64,000 nucleotides of DNA from Megasphaera hutchinsoni. Its GTDB lineage: Bacteria; Bacillota; Negativicutes; Veillonellales; Megasphaeraceae. How positions within the stretch are numbered: position 1 is the first letter of the stretch; every line of letters begins with the position of its first letter. Made by a program: the position numbers and the translations under genes. A model generated the notes under the pieces. It made no database searches. It saw only the letters and a list, made by a program, of their open reading frames with translations, and was not told the DNA's origin. The stretch is from NCBI RefSeq assembly GCF_001553405.1, contig NZ_KQ960955.1, positions 1 through 64,000 of the forward strand, written 5' to 3'. Positions 26,757-38,921 of the stretch are shown here, one piece after another.

Positions 26757-26791
26757 GAAAGAGCGAAACCAAAATGGTTTCGCTCTTTTTT
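26757..26791. terminator. Terminator after secF
   Basis: GAGCGAAACC (26761-26770) pairs with GGTTTCGCTC (26776-26785); A-rich and T-rich flanks. Confidence 0.8.
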
Positions 26792-27752
26792 ATTCATCCA
26801 TATCTTCCCATTCTTCCCACTCATCTGTTTCTTTTTCTTCTACTACTTTATGAGCAACATGAGATCCACGTACGCCATTCGTACGATTTTTCCATACCAC
26901 CCACAAAGATGTATCCACACAAATAGACGAATAGGCACCACTAATAAAGCCGATTAACATAACCAGTGAAAAATTCTTTGTCGACTCTCCACCAAAGAAA
27001 TGTAAGGCTCCACACGCAAATAATACCGTTGCCAACGTATAAAAACTACGATGAATACTTTGTGCAATGCTATCGTGTGCTAATTTTTCATATGAATCCG
27101 TACGACGATGCGTTCGTGTATTTTCGCGAACCCGGTCAAAAATAACAACCGCTTCGTTCATAGAATATCCAATAACCGTTAAAATAGCGGCCAAAAAGGA
27201 TGCATCTATTTCTAAATGAAAGAACGAAAACACACCTAAAACCATAATCAAATCATGTAATATTGACACAATAGCGGAAATAGCGATTTTATATTCAAAA
27301 CGAAAAGAAATATAAAGGGCTAAGGCAATAAACGCAACAGCTAAATTTAAGATAGCATTTTTAGTAACCTCTGAACCAATAACAGCCCCTACCGATTCCG
27401 TTCGTTTTACTTCAGCTCCACCTAATTTTACATTTAATTCTTGTGCAACCGCTTTACTTTCATCAGTCGTCAAATTACGCATCCTCAACATAACTTCTTT
27501 AGATGAACTTTGATCTGTAACACCCGACAACTGGATAACTGTATTCCCCAAATGCAAGGAAGACCGATCTACTACATCCCGTACTTGCGCTACCGTAACG
27601 GCTTGTTTAAATTTCATATCTAAAATGGTACCGCCCGTATAATCAATACCAAAATTAAAACCATGCACAAAAATCGAAATAAGACTTAAAATGACCAGAA
27701 TAGCAGATAGGGAGAACCACCATTTTCTATGTTTGACTATTTCAAAACTCAT
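26790..27752 (-). CDS. secF: Protein translocase subunit SecF
   Basis: A 320-residue six-span protein. FNFGIDYTGGTILDMKF (residue about 32) is the conserved SecF D1 motif; later VIGYSMNEAVVIFDRVREN and a C-terminal acidic tail (EEKETDEWEEWEDMDE). With SecD it uses the proton gradient to pull proteins through SecYEG. Start codon overlaps the secD stop (ATGA). Confidence 0.96.
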   Translation of the reverse strand: MSFEIVKHRKWWFSLSAILVILSLISIFVHGFNFGIDYTGGTILDMKFKQAVTVAQVRDVVDRSSLHLGNTVIQLSGVTDQSSSKEVMLRMRNLTTDESKAVAQELNVKLGGAEVKRTESVGAVIGSEVTKNAILNLAVAFIALALYISFRFEYKIAISAIVSILHDLIMVLGVFSFFHLEIDASFLAAILTVIGYSMNEAVVIFDRVRENTRTHRRTDSYEKLAHDSIAQSIHRSFYTLATVLFACGALHFFGGESTKNFSLVMLIGFISGAYSSICVDTSLWVVWKNRTNGVRGSHVAHKVVEEKETDEWEEWEDMDE

Positions 27753-29050
27753 TTTTGTTCCCCCTTTTTTAAGTGCGCTGGTATCGGTCTATTTAATCCA
27801 TACCACCGTGGATTTAAAACAAGACCAGTATTAATAAACCATGTTAATAACGAGCGGCTAACCACAATTGCTGTAAACATACTAACAATCAAGCCAAGTG
27901 CTAAGTTCACGGCAAAGCCTTTAACCGTTCCTGAACCCATTAACATTAATACGATAGCAGCAATCATAACGGAAACATTAGCATCTAAAATCGTACTAAA
28001 AGCACGCTTAAAGCCCGTTTCCATAGAAGAACGCAAGCTTTTACCGACTAATACTTCTTCCTTAAACCGTTCAAAAATCAAAATATTCGCATCCACGGCA
28101 AAGCCCATCGACAAGATAATACCTGCAATGCCTGGCAAGGTCAACGTTGCTTCCAAATATTTCAACACGCCTAATAAAATTACCACGTACACGAGCAATG
28201 CTAAATTAGCAACAATGCCAGCAATACGATAAATAATAATCAGGAAAAGCATAATTAATAAAATCCCGATGGCAAAGGCACGTTCACTCTTTATCTTTGA
28301 ATCTTGCCCTAGACTAGGCCCAATCGTACGCACTTCCATCACTTTCAATTTTACTGGCAAGGCACCCGAACGAAGTAAAATAGCTAAACGTTTTGCTTCT
28401 TCCAGCGTATTACTACCAGTAATAACCGCTTTGCCCCCCGTAATTGCTTCATTAACAACGGGATTGGTAAGCACTTTACCATCAAGTAAGATCGCAATAC
28501 GATGTCCTACATTAGCCGCAGTTAAATCGGCAAATTTTTTCGCACCTTGATCGGTAAATTCGATAGCGACTACATTTTTATGACCATTATCAATTTGTTC
28601 TTTCGCCGTTTTTAAATCCTTACCCGTAAGCTGAGTTGTACCGCTTTCGTCTTTAAATTCCATAACGGCAGTTTTCCCAATCGTCTCAATGGCTTTTTCT
28701 GGATTCTTTTCACCCGGCAATTCGACAATAATACGCTTTGCCCCTTCTTGTTGTACTAATGGCTCGGTTAATCCCATTTCATTAATACGACGTTCAACAA
28801 TAGAAACCGCTCGTTTGACTGAATCATCTGTAACAGGAGCCCCTGGTGTATCTTCCGCTTCCAACACAATATGTGTACCACCTTGTAAATCCAGCCCTTG
28901 CTTAATAGAATCAGGAAATGGCTTAACTACACCAAATGGTAATACCAAACCTTGTCGCATAGACGGAATGGGTGAAAATACCAACGTAAAAAAGGCACAC
29001 AATATAATCACAACTGCTATTAAGCATTTAATAATATTACGAATTCGCAA
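27749..29050 (-). CDS. secD: Protein translocase subunit SecD
   Basis: A 433-residue six-span protein. GLDLQGGTHIVLEAED (about residue 52) is the SecD D1 motif and MGFAVDANILIFERFKEE the D4/TM motif. The start codon is TTG at 29050, preceded by a strong GAGGGGGG site at 6 bases; no upstream ATG fits. Follows the folate ligase and yajC in the operon yajC-ligase-secD-secF. Confidence 0.95.
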   Translation of the reverse strand: MRIRNIIKCLIAVVIILCAFFTLVFSPIPSMRQGLVLPFGVVKPFPDSIKQGLDLQGGTHIVLEAEDTPGAPVTDDSVKRAVSIVERRINEMGLTEPLVQQEGAKRIIVELPGEKNPEKAIETIGKTAVMEFKDESGTTQLTGKDLKTAKEQIDNGHKNVVAIEFTDQGAKKFADLTAANVGHRIAILLDGKVLTNPVVNEAITGGKAVITGSNTLEEAKRLAILLRSGALPVKLKVMEVRTIGPSLGQDSKIKSERAFAIGILLIMLFLIIIYRIAGIVANLALLVYVVILLGVLKYLEATLTLPGIAGIILSMGFAVDANILIFERFKEEVLVGKSLRSSMETGFKRAFSTILDANVSVMIAAIVLMLMGSGTVKGFAVNLALGLIVSMFTAIVVSRSLLTWFINTGLVLNPRWYGLNRPIPAHLKKGEQK

Positions 29051-29069
29051 TAGTGTCCCCCCCTCTGGG

Positions 29070-29639
29070 TTATATAGTTATCTTTAAAAATCGTGTAGGT
29101 GTAAGTATAGCACTTACACCTCTATCCCATGGTTCAATAGGTACCTGTGCCACCACTTGACAATCCCAAGCAACACCAATACATAATGCCTGTCCTGACC
29201 GTGCCAAAAAACGATCATAATAACCGCCACCATGCCCTAACCGATGCCCTTTTACATCAAATGCCAAGGCTGGTACCATAATGAGATCTAACGCTTCGGT
29301 CGCTAGAGGCGGTCTTTTGTCTGACACCGTTCGAATCCCATACATACCTATACGGGTTTCCTCTAACGAATACAGTCGAACCGCTTCCATACTACCTGCC
29401 GCTTGACAACGCGGTACATAAACCTCTTTCTGATTTGCTAATGCATGTACAAGTACGGTATCTATGCATACCTCTTGCTTCGTTGCCAAAAAGAACAGTA
29501 TCCGCCGTGCCTTTTGATAAGCTGACAAACAGCACAAACGCCGACAAATCAGCTGACTATCGGCGCTCATCTTTTCACATGCTATCTTGGCTATCTGTTC
29601 TTTTATATCCGTTCTTAACCGTGCTTTACTGTACTGCAT
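29070..29639 (-). CDS. 5-formyltetrahydrofolate cyclo-ligase
   Basis: A 189-residue MTHFS-family enzyme. Signature GHRLGHGGGYYDRFL near the C-terminus; N-terminal KARLRTDIKEQI basic helix. It converts 5-formyl-THF to 5,10-methenyl-THF with ATP. ATG at 29639 overlaps the end of yajC by 14 bases (coupled translation); a start at 29669 is possible but has no better ribosome site. Its place inside the yajC-secDF operon is unusual. Confidence 0.88.
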   Translation of the reverse strand: MQYSKARLRTDIKEQIAKIACEKMSADSQLICRRLCCLSAYQKARRILFFLATKQEVCIDTVLVHALANQKEVYVPRCQAAGSMEAVRLYSLEETRIGMYGIRTVSDKRPPLATEALDLIMVPALAFDVKGHRLGHGGGYYDRFLARSGQALCIGVAWDCQVVAQVPIEPWDRGVSAILTPTRFLKITI

Positions 29640-29919
29640 CGTCTGTACCAAATACTTGACTAATCGCATTACGAGAAACGGATATTACCACTTGATCGGC
29701 AATACGAAGTTCTAAAACATCTTTTTGAATACCTGTAATCGTTCCGTAAATACCTCCAGCTGTCATTATCTTGGTACCGACTTTAAGACTATTCATCATT
29801 TCTTGACGACGACGCTGTTGCTTTTTCTGCGGACGCCACAACAAGAAATAAAAAATAACAATCATAATAATAATTGGCCAAAATTGTTGTAACTGACTAA
29901 GCATCTCCATACGATTCAC
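29626..29919 (-). CDS. yajC: Preprotein translocase subunit YajC
   Basis: A 97-residue protein: one N-terminal span (FWPIIIMIVIFYFLLWRPQ), the family motif RPQKKQQRRRQEM, then an SH3-like domain with LKVGTKIMTAGGIYGTITG. Accessory to SecDF. AGGAGG before the ATG. Confidence 0.94.
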   Translation of the reverse strand: MNRMEMLSQLQQFWPIIIMIVIFYFLLWRPQKKQQRRRQEMMNSLKVGTKIMTAGGIYGTITGIQKDVLELRIADQVVISVSRNAISQVFGTDDAVQ

Positions 29920-30091
29920 CTCCTACGTATAAAATTCGAACGTAAATAATACTAGATAATGAATAGATACGCTGTACATATACTCACCGCAGTGCATCAA
30001 CTCATACGGAGAAACGTTTGAATAGCTACCATCTTACCCATTATACACTACTATCATACACTGTTTTACTATCTAAAATCAATAAATAGAA

Positions 30092-31210
<1,119 letters not shown>

Positions 31211-32230
31211 TTATCGAATAAACATGGCATCGCCAAAGCTAAAAAAACGGTACCGTTCTGCCACAGCAATGGCATAGGCATGTAATATTTTTTCACGTGT
31301 AGAAAGTGCACTAATAAGCATTAATAATGTCGATTCAGGTAAATGAAAATTCGTTACTAAGGCATCGGCAATTCGATAGGTATAACCAGGATAAATAAAA
31401 ATATCCGTCCATGCACTACCCGCTTGAACTACGCCACTTTTTCCCGCACTTTCTAATGTTCTAATCGAAGTCGTTCCCACGGCAATAACTCGCCGCCCCT
31501 CTTTTTTAGCCATATTAATACAAGCGGCTGCCTCTGGCGTAACACTATAAAATTCACTATGCATACGATGATTTTCAATCGTTTCTTCTGATACGGGGCG
31601 AAATGTCCCTAACCCTACATGCAAAGTGACAAAAACCGTTTTAACGCCTTTATCTCGAATTTTTTGCAATAACGTTTCCGTAAAATGCAAACCTGCCGTT
31701 GGCGCCGCCGCACTGCCTCGCTCACGGGCATATACGGTTTGATAATCCTCTGGATCATCTGGTTTTTCATGAATATAAGGAGGTAACGGCATTTCTCCTA
31801 CCGCATCTAGTACCTCATCAAATACCCCATCATAAATAAAACGCACAATACGACCACCAAAATCAGTTCGTGCTTCTACGACACCTCGCAACGCCGATGA
31901 AAATACAATTTCCGTTCCCGGCAAGGCCTTTTTACCAGGTTTTACCAACACTTCCCAGCGATCATCACCGAGCGGCGTTAACAAAAGTACTTCCACCTTA
32001 CCACCCGTTTCCTTTTTCTTCCCATGTAACCGGGCTGGAATAACACGTGAATCATTAAATACTAACACATCTCCTTGTTTCAATTCATCCACTAAATCAT
32101 AAAAATGACGATGCCCTACCTCACCCGTTTCTTTATCATATATCATTAAACGAGCATGATCTCGTGGTTCCACTGGATGTTGTGCAATTAATTCTTCTGG
32201 TAATTCATAATTAAAGTCGACTAATTTCAA
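31211..32230 (-). CDS. queA: S-adenosylmethionine:tRNA ribosyltransferase-isomerase
   Basis: A 339-residue QueA. Motifs: [19 protein letters not shown] at the N-terminus, [31 protein letters not shown] and [15 protein letters not shown]. Builds epoxyqueuosine from preQ1-tRNA and SAM, the step after tgt. Confidence 0.96.
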   Translation of the reverse strand: MKLVDFNYELPEELIAQHPVEPRDHARLMIYDKETGEVGHRHFYDLVDELKQGDVLVFNDSRVIPARLHGKKKETGGKVEVLLLTPLGDDRWEVLVKPGKKALPGTEIVFSSALRGVVEARTDFGGRIVRFIYDGVFDEVLDAVGEMPLPPYIHEKPDDPEDYQTVYARERGSAAAPTAGLHFTETLLQKIRDKGVKTVFVTLHVGLGTFRPVSEETIENHRMHSEFYSVTPEAAACINMAKKEGRRVIAVGTTSIRTLESAGKSGVVQAGSAWTDIFIYPGYTYRIADALVTNFHLPESTLLMLISALSTREKILHAYAIAVAERYRFFSFGDAMFIR

Positions 32231-32244
32231 AATAATACCTCTTT

Positions 32245-33474
32245 CTAATACAGTTGTTCAAGACTAGTTCCTGTATAATAATGTGCTAAAATAGTACGAT
32301 AATAATTTTTTACTCCACGGTGGGACAAGGCCATATGATATGCCCCATATTGACTCATCCCTAAGCCATGGCCCCAACCAAAACCATAAATCACAAAAGG
32401 TATCCCCTTATCGACCGTAAAAAACGCTTCCCGTTGTACACTATTCGTTTCCGGATCGGGTAAACTACTTTGTCCATCATACACATCAAAGACAGCGCTT
32501 TTCAACGAAAATAACGATTGAAACACATTTCCTGATAAGGTTACCTTGCCATCGGTTCCATAAATAGTAAGCGAACGTACCCGCCCTGATATGCCGCGAT
32601 CACCAACACTCATCGGTCGTTTTTGTAACGGCGAAAGCAAAATCCCCGTCACTTCTCCTACGGTTCGTCCTGACGCTTGCAAGACATTTGCCATTTGCTC
32701 CGGTGTCACCTTAACATGCCATCGATATTCAGGCATCGTGCGACTAAAATCAGGCACCCCACGCAAATAACCATATGCTCTGCCCCAAACATTTTCACTA
32801 TTTTCCGTCCATCCGCCAGCGGTCGAACAAAAAATGGCATCAATTAATTTGCCCTTATAAAAAAGCACTTCACCATTTGTTTCATCGACTGCACGAATAA
32901 CGCTATGTGCTTCGCCATTCATACCACCATACATCTGACTACGCGTATCATCAGTAACATCAAAACCGCGCTGACGATAATAATTTTTATGTGTAATAGC
33001 ATACGTACGAGCCGCCACAGCCTGTGCTTTAAGGGCCTCTAAATTCCATGACGGAGACATTTCTTTTCCAACGACACCATACAAATAATATTCAACTGGT
33101 ACCACATTAACTACGGTTAATCCATCTCTTCCAGGTGTTTTTAAACACTCCATGGATCCGCGATAGGTATACCCATCAGTCAACCGTATAGTGCCCTGGT
33201 AAGTACGTGCATGAAACGTAACTGGTGCTATTACCTTATCCCCATCCACATACATATCTTTTCCACGATTGGAAATACGTACAACTACATTATTATCCAC
33301 GCTTTTCAAAAAAGATGTTCCTGTATATATATTCATACCGCCCGTAGAAACCATGGCAACTGACGGTCGGCCTTCTCGAATTCCCACACGAATTAACACG
33401 CCCGGTCCCGAAGCATCGCTACCCAGATTTCCCAGACAAAAACAACATGCAAGTAGCATCGCGATGAGTTTCAT
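32245..33474 (-). CDS. SpoIID/LytB domain protein
   Basis: A 409-residue exported protein. ATG at 33474 follows AGGAGG; signal peptide [19 protein letters not shown]. SpoIID motifs: [30 protein letters not shown] and [23 protein letters not shown] at the C-terminus. Family members cleave denuded glycan strands (lytic transglycosylase) or activate amidases; here outside a sporulation cluster, so a general wall role is likely. Between ruvB and queA. Confidence 0.88.
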   Translation of the reverse strand: MKLIAMLLACCFCLGNLGSDASGPGVLIRVGIREGRPSVAMVSTGGMNIYTGTSFLKSVDNNVVVRISNRGKDMYVDGDKVIAPVTFHARTYQGTIRLTDGYTYRGSMECLKTPGRDGLTVVNVVPVEYYLYGVVGKEMSPSWNLEALKAQAVAARTYAITHKNYYRQRGFDVTDDTRSQMYGGMNGEAHSVIRAVDETNGEVLFYKGKLIDAIFCSTAGGWTENSENVWGRAYGYLRGVPDFSRTMPEYRWHVKVTPEQMANVLQASGRTVGEVTGILLSPLQKRPMSVGDRGISGRVRSLTIYGTDGKVTLSGNVFQSLFSLKSAVFDVYDGQSSLPDPETNSVQREAFFTVDKGIPFVIYGFGWGHGLGMSQYGAYHMALSHRGVKNYYRTILAHYYTGTSLEQLY

Positions 33475-33505
33475 ATAGCCTCCTCTCATTGCTTACGCAA
33501 CGATA

Positions 33506-34522
33506 TTAAATACGTTCCCTTTCTATTGGTACCGATAATCCTAAATGAAGATATGCCGCATCCGTAACAACTCTTCCTCGAGATGTACGTTGTAAAAATC
33601 CTTTTTGCATTAAAAATGGTTCGTATACATCTTCAACCGCATCAACGGACTCACTAATCGCAGCAGCAATCGTATCCAAGCCAACAGGACCGCCGGAAAA
33701 TTTTTCTATAATCGTTTCTAATACGCGCCTATCCGTACGATCTAAGCCCTCATTATCCACATCTAATCGTTGCAATGCCTTATCCGCTAAGGTGGCAGTA
33801 ATACAATCCTTCCCGTCCACTTGGGCAAAATCACGTACGCGTTTTAACAAGCGATTAGCAATACGCGGTGTTCCTCTTGAGCGACAAGCAATTTCAAAGG
33901 CGCCTTGCTCTTCAATATCAATATGTAAAATGTCGGCCGTACGCTGAATAATAACTACCAATTCTTCAGGGCGATAAAACTCAAGCCGACAAATAACACC
34001 AAAACGATCTCGCAATGGCGGTGCCAACCGTCCTACTTGCGTTGTTGCCCCAACTAACGTAAAAGGCGGTAAATCAATCCGCACCGATCGTGCACTAGGA
34101 CCTTTACCGATAACAATATCTAATGCATAGTCCTCCATCGCCGCATACAACACTTCTTCCACGCTATGGGACAGGCGATGTATTTCATCAATAAAAAGAA
34201 CATCTCGTTCTTGTAAGTTCGTTAATAATGCCGCTAAATCACCTGGTCTTTCAATCGCGGGGCCTGATGTAATCCGCAAACTAACATTCAATTCATTAGC
34301 GATAATACCTGCCAAAGTTGTTTTCCCTAACCCAGGCGGTCCATATAACAACACATGATCCAACGCTTCATTACGTAGTTTAGCTGCCTCGATAAAAACC
34401 GATAAATTTTGCTTTGCTGCCATCTGCCCAATATATTCTTTAAGATAATGAGGACGCAAACTATATTGCCAAGAATCTCCAGGAAGATTATGTGTTTCTA
34501 CAATACGTGCTTCTTCCATCAT
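33506..34522 (-). CDS. ruvB: Holliday junction helicase RuvB
   Basis: A 338-residue AAA+ motor. Walker [16 protein letters not shown], Walker [11 protein letters not shown], sensor [18 protein letters not shown], arginine-finger and C-terminal winged helix ([16 protein letters not shown]). Drives branch migration with RuvA. ATGA overlap with ruvA. Confidence 0.97.
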   Translation of the reverse strand: MMEEARIVETHNLPGDSWQYSLRPHYLKEYIGQMAAKQNLSVFIEAAKLRNEALDHVLLYGPPGLGKTTLAGIIANELNVSLRITSGPAIERPGDLAALLTNLQERDVLFIDEIHRLSHSVEEVLYAAMEDYALDIVIGKGPSARSVRIDLPPFTLVGATTQVGRLAPPLRDRFGVICRLEFYRPEELVVIIQRTADILHIDIEEQGAFEIACRSRGTPRIANRLLKRVRDFAQVDGKDCITATLADKALQRLDVDNEGLDRTDRRVLETIIEKFSGGPVGLDTIAAAISESVDAVEDVYEPFLMQKGFLQRTSRGRVVTDAAYLHLGLSVPIERERI

Positions 34523-35112
34523 GTATTACCTCCACCTAACTGTTGTAATGCTCGTCGTATCTGTTCTGGTAAAGATAGGTCTAACGAAGTCACACGAGCC
34601 GCTGCCTTTTGTGCTTCGCCCTCACTATATCCGAGGCTCACCAACGCCATAACCACTTCGTCGTTGGGTACAGATCGGATTGCTTCAACGTCATCAGTTG
34701 TATGTGCATCTGCCTTACCTACCTTATCTTGCAATTCTAATAAAATTCGCTCTCCTGTTTTTTTGCCAATCCCTGGAAGTTTCACCAATGTTTGCAACTG
34801 TTTTTGTTGTACAGCTAATCGAAATCCCTCTGGCGTAACGGCACTTAAAATACCGAGTGCTACTTTTGGTCCCACTCCATTTACACTTATTAACAACATG
34901 AACAATTCATACTCATCGGTGGTAGCAAATCCATATAAAAGAATCGCATCTTCACGAACAGCCATATATGTAAACAACTGTATTTCCTTACCTACGGTTA
35001 TTTCTTGTATCGTCGATGCGGGTATATATACCCGATATCCCACGCCCTGTACATCAACAAAACAAGCATCCTCAAAAAGATGTGTTACCACCCCTCGTAC
35101 ATACCCAATCAT
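34519..35112 (-). CDS. ruvA: Holliday junction protein RuvA
   Basis: A 197-residue protein: OB domain ([20 protein letters not shown]), two HhH motifs ([17 protein letters not shown] and [19 protein letters not shown]), and a C-terminal UBA-like domain ([18 protein letters not shown]). Tetramer holds the junction for RuvB. ATGA overlap with ruvC. Confidence 0.97.
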   Translation of the reverse strand: MIGYVRGVVTHLFEDACFVDVQGVGYRVYIPASTIQEITVGKEIQLFTYMAVREDAILLYGFATTDEYELFMLLISVNGVGPKVALGILSAVTPEGFRLAVQQKQLQTLVKLPGIGKKTGERILLELQDKVGKADAHTTDDVEAIRSVPNDEVVMALVSLGYSEGEAQKAAARVTSLDLSLPEQIRRALQQLGGGNT

Positions 35113-35609
35113 AATTGTACCGTCCTTTTCAAGCGCTGAGAATAGCTATAATAAATAGAATAAATAGCCATAGCCAAAGCATCTGCCGCATCATCGGGTT
35201 TTATTTTTTCCGTTATCCCCAATAACCGCCTTGTCATATCAATTACCTGTTCTTTCGTTGCTCTTCCATAGCCAGTAACACCTTGTTTAACTTGTAAAGG
35301 CGTAAATTCCAATATAGGAATATGTGCTTGTTCTGCTGTAACTAAAATAATACCCCTTGCCTGTCCTACCGTAATAGCGGTTGTAACATTACGATTAAAA
35401 AATAACTGTTCTACCCCAACAACATCTGGTTTATACGTTGTATATAACGACTGTAAGCCCTCAAATAATTGGACTAACCGCTGTGAATCCGTGTATTTCG
35501 GTGACGTTTGGATCGTCCCATACATTACTGGCCGTAGACGACTTCCCTCTGCATCTACCACACCAAACCCACAAATAGCCGTTCCCGGATCAATTCCTAA
35601 TGCACGCAT
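35109..35609 (-). CDS. ruvC: Holliday junction endonuclease RuvC
   Basis: A 166-residue resolvase. Acidic residues: Asp7 in GIDPGTAICGFGVVD, Glu in GVEQLFFNRN, and the Asp pair in KPDDAADALAMAIY. First gene of ruvCAB; the start lies 40 bases after an extended -10 promoter. Confidence 0.96.
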   Translation of the reverse strand: MRALGIDPGTAICGFGVVDAEGSRLRPVMYGTIQTSPKYTDSQRLVQLFEGLQSLYTTYKPDVVGVEQLFFNRNVTTAITVGQARGIILVTAEQAHIPILEFTPLQVKQGVTGYGRATKEQVIDMTRRLLGITEKIKPDDAADALAMAIYSIYYSYSQRLKRTVQL

Positions 35610-35647
35610 ATGCCTATCCTCTCTCTAAAAATATAACTGTACCGTTC

Positions 35648-35656
35648 ATTATACCA
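35648..35656 (-). promoter_or_regulatory. ruvC operon promoter
   Basis: Extended -10 TGGTATAAT on the minus strand, TATAAT at 35653-35648; no clear -35. Confidence 0.5.
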
Positions 35657-35698
35657 TAAAACAACTACTTTGGGGCTAGTCTCCTCTATTTTGGGCAA

Positions 35699-35732
35699 TA
35701 AAAAAAGAGCATGCATAGCACACTCTTTTTGT
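35699..35732 (-). terminator. Terminator of yceD-rpmF
   Basis: GAGTGTGC pairs with GCATGCTC through G-U wobbles on the minus strand and is followed by seven T. Confidence 0.65.
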
Positions 35733-35733
35733 C

Positions 35734-35919
35734 TTATTCTGCCGTTGTATTATTTACAATCTGCTTTCCCTTATAAAAACCACACGTTGGGCAAATATGA
35801 TGTGGCATTACAGGTTCATGACACTGTGGGCATTCTACATATCCCGGAGCCGTTAATTTCCAATTAGCACGACGCATTTTTTGCCGTGTCTGGGACAAAC
35901 GATTTTTTGGTACTGCCAT
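35734..35919 (-). CDS. rpmF: 50S ribosomal protein L32
   Basis: A 61-residue L32. ATG at 35919 follows AAGGAGG and gives the standard MAVPKNRLSQTRQKMRR start. Zinc ribbon CPQCHEP...CPTCGFYKGK. Downstream of yceD as in many bacteria. Confidence 0.97.
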   Translation of the reverse strand: MAVPKNRLSQTRQKMRRANWKLTAPGYVECPQCHEPVMPHHICPTCGFYKGKQIVNNTTAE

Positions 35920-35956
35920 TTTCTGCACCTCCTTACATCTTGGTACGTACGTTGCT

Positions 35957-36448
35957 TTATATTTTTAATGTTTCCAAGATAGCTAATCTCGGATCGATAC
36001 TGTCGGTAGGACAACTACAGTGTTCTTCGTTCAAGTTTGCACCACACGTTGGACAAAGTCCTGCACATGTTTCTTGACATAATACTCGCATAGGCTCACT
36101 TAAAATCAATATTTCTCTAATCGTCTCCGTCAAATCAATGTATTCCCCATTGTACGGCAATACGTTCTCAGGAAGCTCCACTTCCGCACCATAGACTTCA
36201 GACAGTGCTGCATTTCGATCTACCGTGACATCCGTTAAGCAACGGCTACACGTATACACACCCTGTGTATGTATAATGCCATTTATCACAATGTGATTGC
36301 CATCAAACCAATATAAGCCTTCCACCACAATAAGCGATTGACCCCAAGGATAGATCGACACATCATTCAGATCCGCAGCATTTTGTTCAAACCGAAAAGG
36401 AATTTTATCTCCCTTTGCGTTATACACATCTTCGACTTGTAGTTTCAT
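35957..36448 (-). CDS. yceD: YceD/DUF177 protein (23S rRNA accumulation)
   Basis: A 163-residue DUF177 protein. TCSRCLTDVTVDRNAALSEVY and LCPTCGANLNEEHCSC are the family's paired Cys motifs. Always linked to rpmF; implicated in large-subunit rRNA accumulation. Confidence 0.92.
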   Translation of the reverse strand: MKLQVEDVYNAKGDKIPFRFEQNAADLNDVSIYPWGQSLIVVEGLYWFDGNHIVINGIIHTQGVYTCSRCLTDVTVDRNAALSEVYGAEVELPENVLPYNGEYIDLTETIREILILSEPMRVLCQETCAGLCPTCGANLNEEHCSCPTDSIDPRLAILETLKI

Positions 36449-36468
36449 ATTTCTACCTCGACTATATC

Positions 36469-36497
36469 ATTATATATATCCACCTATTCTTTGTCAA
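36469..36497 (-). promoter_or_regulatory. yceD-rpmF promoter
   Basis: Perfect consensus on the minus strand: TTGACA (36497-36492), 17-base spacer, TATAAT (36474-36469). Confidence 0.85.
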
Positions 36498-36540
36498 TCT
36501 TTTTCTACACAACTATCCCCGACGACCAAAGCATACCCCT

Positions 36541-38202
36541 TTACGGTAACTCCCGTTGCTGCGAAAAACCAATAAATTCCCGCAACAACGAATTAAACGG
36601 AACCACTTCTGACGAAAGTGCCTTAAAAGGTTTTAAAAACATCAACAAACGTTGTGCTTCTGCATAATGCACACTATCTTTCGCAATCGATTGTAATAAC
36701 GGTATGGCATATGTCTTAAGCACAGATAATTCATATGGTAGTGCCGTATTGAAAATAATATCCGCATCTTCTTGATAAGGATAAATATTCATTTCTTCCC
36801 CGCGCCGCACATCTGCCCATACATCCATCGTGGCTGTCGCATCACGATCACGAAACTGTTGATCTCGTACCATCCGGCGAATAATCCGTGTATCCGACGT
36901 AGATATACGATTATGATCATTAATCCGGATTTGCGTCAATACCCCCAATGATATTTTCACTTTCTCATACCGAGGCAACATATAGGTCAACGTATCATTC
37001 AATGCATGTAACCCTTCTACGAGTAGCGGTTGTTCTTCTTCCAACCGAACGGGTGTCTTTTCAAAATACCGTTTTCCCGTAACAAAATCAAACCGCGAAA
37101 GATATACCTCTTTTCCCTGTTGTAACTCATCTATTTGTTGATTAAACAACGGAATATCAATGGCTCGCACCGATTCAAAGTCATACGATCCATCTGGATT
37201 TTTCGGTGTATCTTCACGATTATAAAAATAATCATCTAATGAAATCTGCACGGGGCGTAATCCTACTACCCGCAACTGTGTCGTTAAGCGTTTACAAAAA
37301 GTCGTCTTACCTGCTGAAGAAGGTCCTGAAATAAGCACAACTTTAATTTTAGGACGTTGATTAACTACATAATCAGCAATTTCAGCTAACTTTTTTTCTT
37401 GCAAAGCTTCGGCCATATCGACAATATCTTGAATGCTACCATTATCAATATATTGATTTAAATCGGAAACATATTCACAGCGTACAATACGTCCCCAACT
37501 TTCCGCATCTAAAAACAACCGTGCCATTTTAGGAATTTCTTTATAAGGAGGTAGGCTATTCGGATCTTGTGGTGTCGGTACTTCCAAAATAATTCCTGGT
37601 GCATATGAACGTAAATTAAAACAATTCACATATCCCATACTTGGTAGCAACGGGCCCATGTAATAATCAAAAATACGACCACATTGATACGCCATAATTT
37701 GCTGTACATCTAAATGTTGTAGCAGCTCAGCTTCTCGTATCATATGCCTATTTCTACACATTTCCATCGCCGTTTCTATCTGTGTCTGTACAGGTGTAAT
37801 CTTTTCATCCTGTGCAACCATTTCAGCCATCCGCTTTTTAATCAATTCTACATCCCGAACCGTAACGGTATGACCGATACTTAGCTCACAATACAAGGCT
37901 TTGCCCAACGCATGTTTAACAAAGACCTTCCCACCTGGATATAAATCATCAACACTTCTGACTAACAACATAATAGCCGTACGCTGCAAACAACTGTTTC
38001 CCTCAATCGTACCCAAGGAAAACCACGTCACATCACCGCTCTTCTTAACTATCGTATTAAGTCCCACAAATTTCCCATCATACAAGGCCGCGGCAATACG
38101 GGGTGACACATCTTTATAATACGTCTGGACGACTTCCTCTAAGGTCATTTTTTCTGATAGAACATATTTCTTTTGTTGTATCACATCATTTATTTCAATC
38201 AT
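36541..38202 (-). CDS. TGS-domain/uridine-kinase-like nucleoside kinase
   Basis: A 553-residue two-part protein. ATG at 38202 follows AGGGAG by 8 bases. The N-terminal 60 residues are TGS-like (VLSEKMTLEEVVQTYY), followed by a ThrRS editing-domain-like segment (FVKHALGKALYCELSIG... ), and from about residue 280 a P-loop kinase with GPSSAGKTTFCKRL, the DDYFYNREDTPKNPDG uridine-kinase motif and LLVEGLHALN. The family is annotated as nucleoside kinase; true substrate unknown. Downstream of upp, so pyrimidine salvage would fit. Confidence 0.88.
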   Translation of the reverse strand: MIEINDVIQQKKYVLSEKMTLEEVVQTYYKDVSPRIAAALYDGKFVGLNTIVKKSGDVTWFSLGTIEGNSCLQRTAIMLLVRSVDDLYPGGKVFVKHALGKALYCELSIGHTVTVRDVELIKKRMAEMVAQDEKITPVQTQIETAMEMCRNRHMIREAELLQHLDVQQIMAYQCGRIFDYYMGPLLPSMGYVNCFNLRSYAPGIILEVPTPQDPNSLPPYKEIPKMARLFLDAESWGRIVRCEYVSDLNQYIDNGSIQDIVDMAEALQEKKLAEIADYVVNQRPKIKVVLISGPSSAGKTTFCKRLTTQLRVVGLRPVQISLDDYFYNREDTPKNPDGSYDFESVRAIDIPLFNQQIDELQQGKEVYLSRFDFVTGKRYFEKTPVRLEEEQPLLVEGLHALNDTLTYMLPRYEKVKISLGVLTQIRINDHNRISTSDTRIIRRMVRDQQFRDRDATATMDVWADVRRGEEMNIYPYQEDADIIFNTALPYELSVLKTYAIPLLQSIAKDSVHYAEAQRLLMFLKPFKALSSEVVPFNSLLREFIGFSQQRELP

Positions 38203-38258
38203 CCTACTCACTCCCTTCCTTCCTCTATAACAGATGAGATTCCTACGCGATAAGCCGC

Positions 38259-38900
38259 TTATTTAGTACCAAAGATACGGTCCCCTGCATCGCCTAACCC
38301 AGGTACAATATATCCTTCTTCATTTAACGAATCATCTAAAGCACCCACATAAATACGCACATCAGGATGATCCTTATTCACCTTCTTTACTCCTGTTGGT
38401 GCTGCCACCAAGCACATTAATTTAATACTCTGAATACCTTTTTCCTTTAATAACGTTATTGCTTCTGACGCACTACCACCCGTTGCTAACATAGGATCAA
38501 CAATAATAAAATCACGATCCGCTACATCTGGTAACTTGCAATAATATTCGACAGGCTTTAACGTTTTCGGATCTCTATACAACCCAATATGTCCCACCTT
38601 AGCCAAAGGAATTAAATTTAACATCCCCTGCACCATACCTAACCCAGCACGTAAGACAGGCACAATTCCTAATTTTTTACCGCTAATTTGTTTGCCCTTC
38701 ATCTTACAAATAGGCGTTTCAATATCAACTTCTTCTAAAGGCAAATCACGCGTAATTTCATACCCCATAAGCATCGTAATTTCTTCTAATAACTGCCGAA
38801 AATCCATCGATCCCGTTTCTTTTTTCCGCATCAATGTGATCTTATGTTGAATTAACGGATGATCTATGACCTGCACTTGCATATCTCCTGCGTTTTTCAT
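38259..38900 (-). CDS. upp: Uracil phosphoribosyltransferase
   Basis: A 213-residue UPRTase (207 if the ATG at 38882 is used; the 38900 start has better ribosome spacing). [18 protein letters not shown] at the N-terminus; PRPP loop [15 protein letters not shown]; uracil-binding [18 protein letters not shown]-terminus. Makes UMP from uracil and PRPP. Confidence 0.96.
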   Translation of the reverse strand: MKNAGDMQVQVIDHPLIQHKITLMRKKETGSMDFRQLLEEITMLMGYEITRDLPLEEVDIETPICKMKGKQISGKKLGIVPVLRAGLGMVQGMLNLIPLAKVGHIGLYRDPKTLKPVEYYCKLPDVADRDFIIVDPMLATGGSASEAITLLKEKGIQSIKLMCLVAAPTGVKKVNKDHPDVRIYVGALDDSLNEEGYIVPGLGDAGDRIFGTK

Positions 38901-38921
38901 ATTACCGTTTCTCCCTTCATA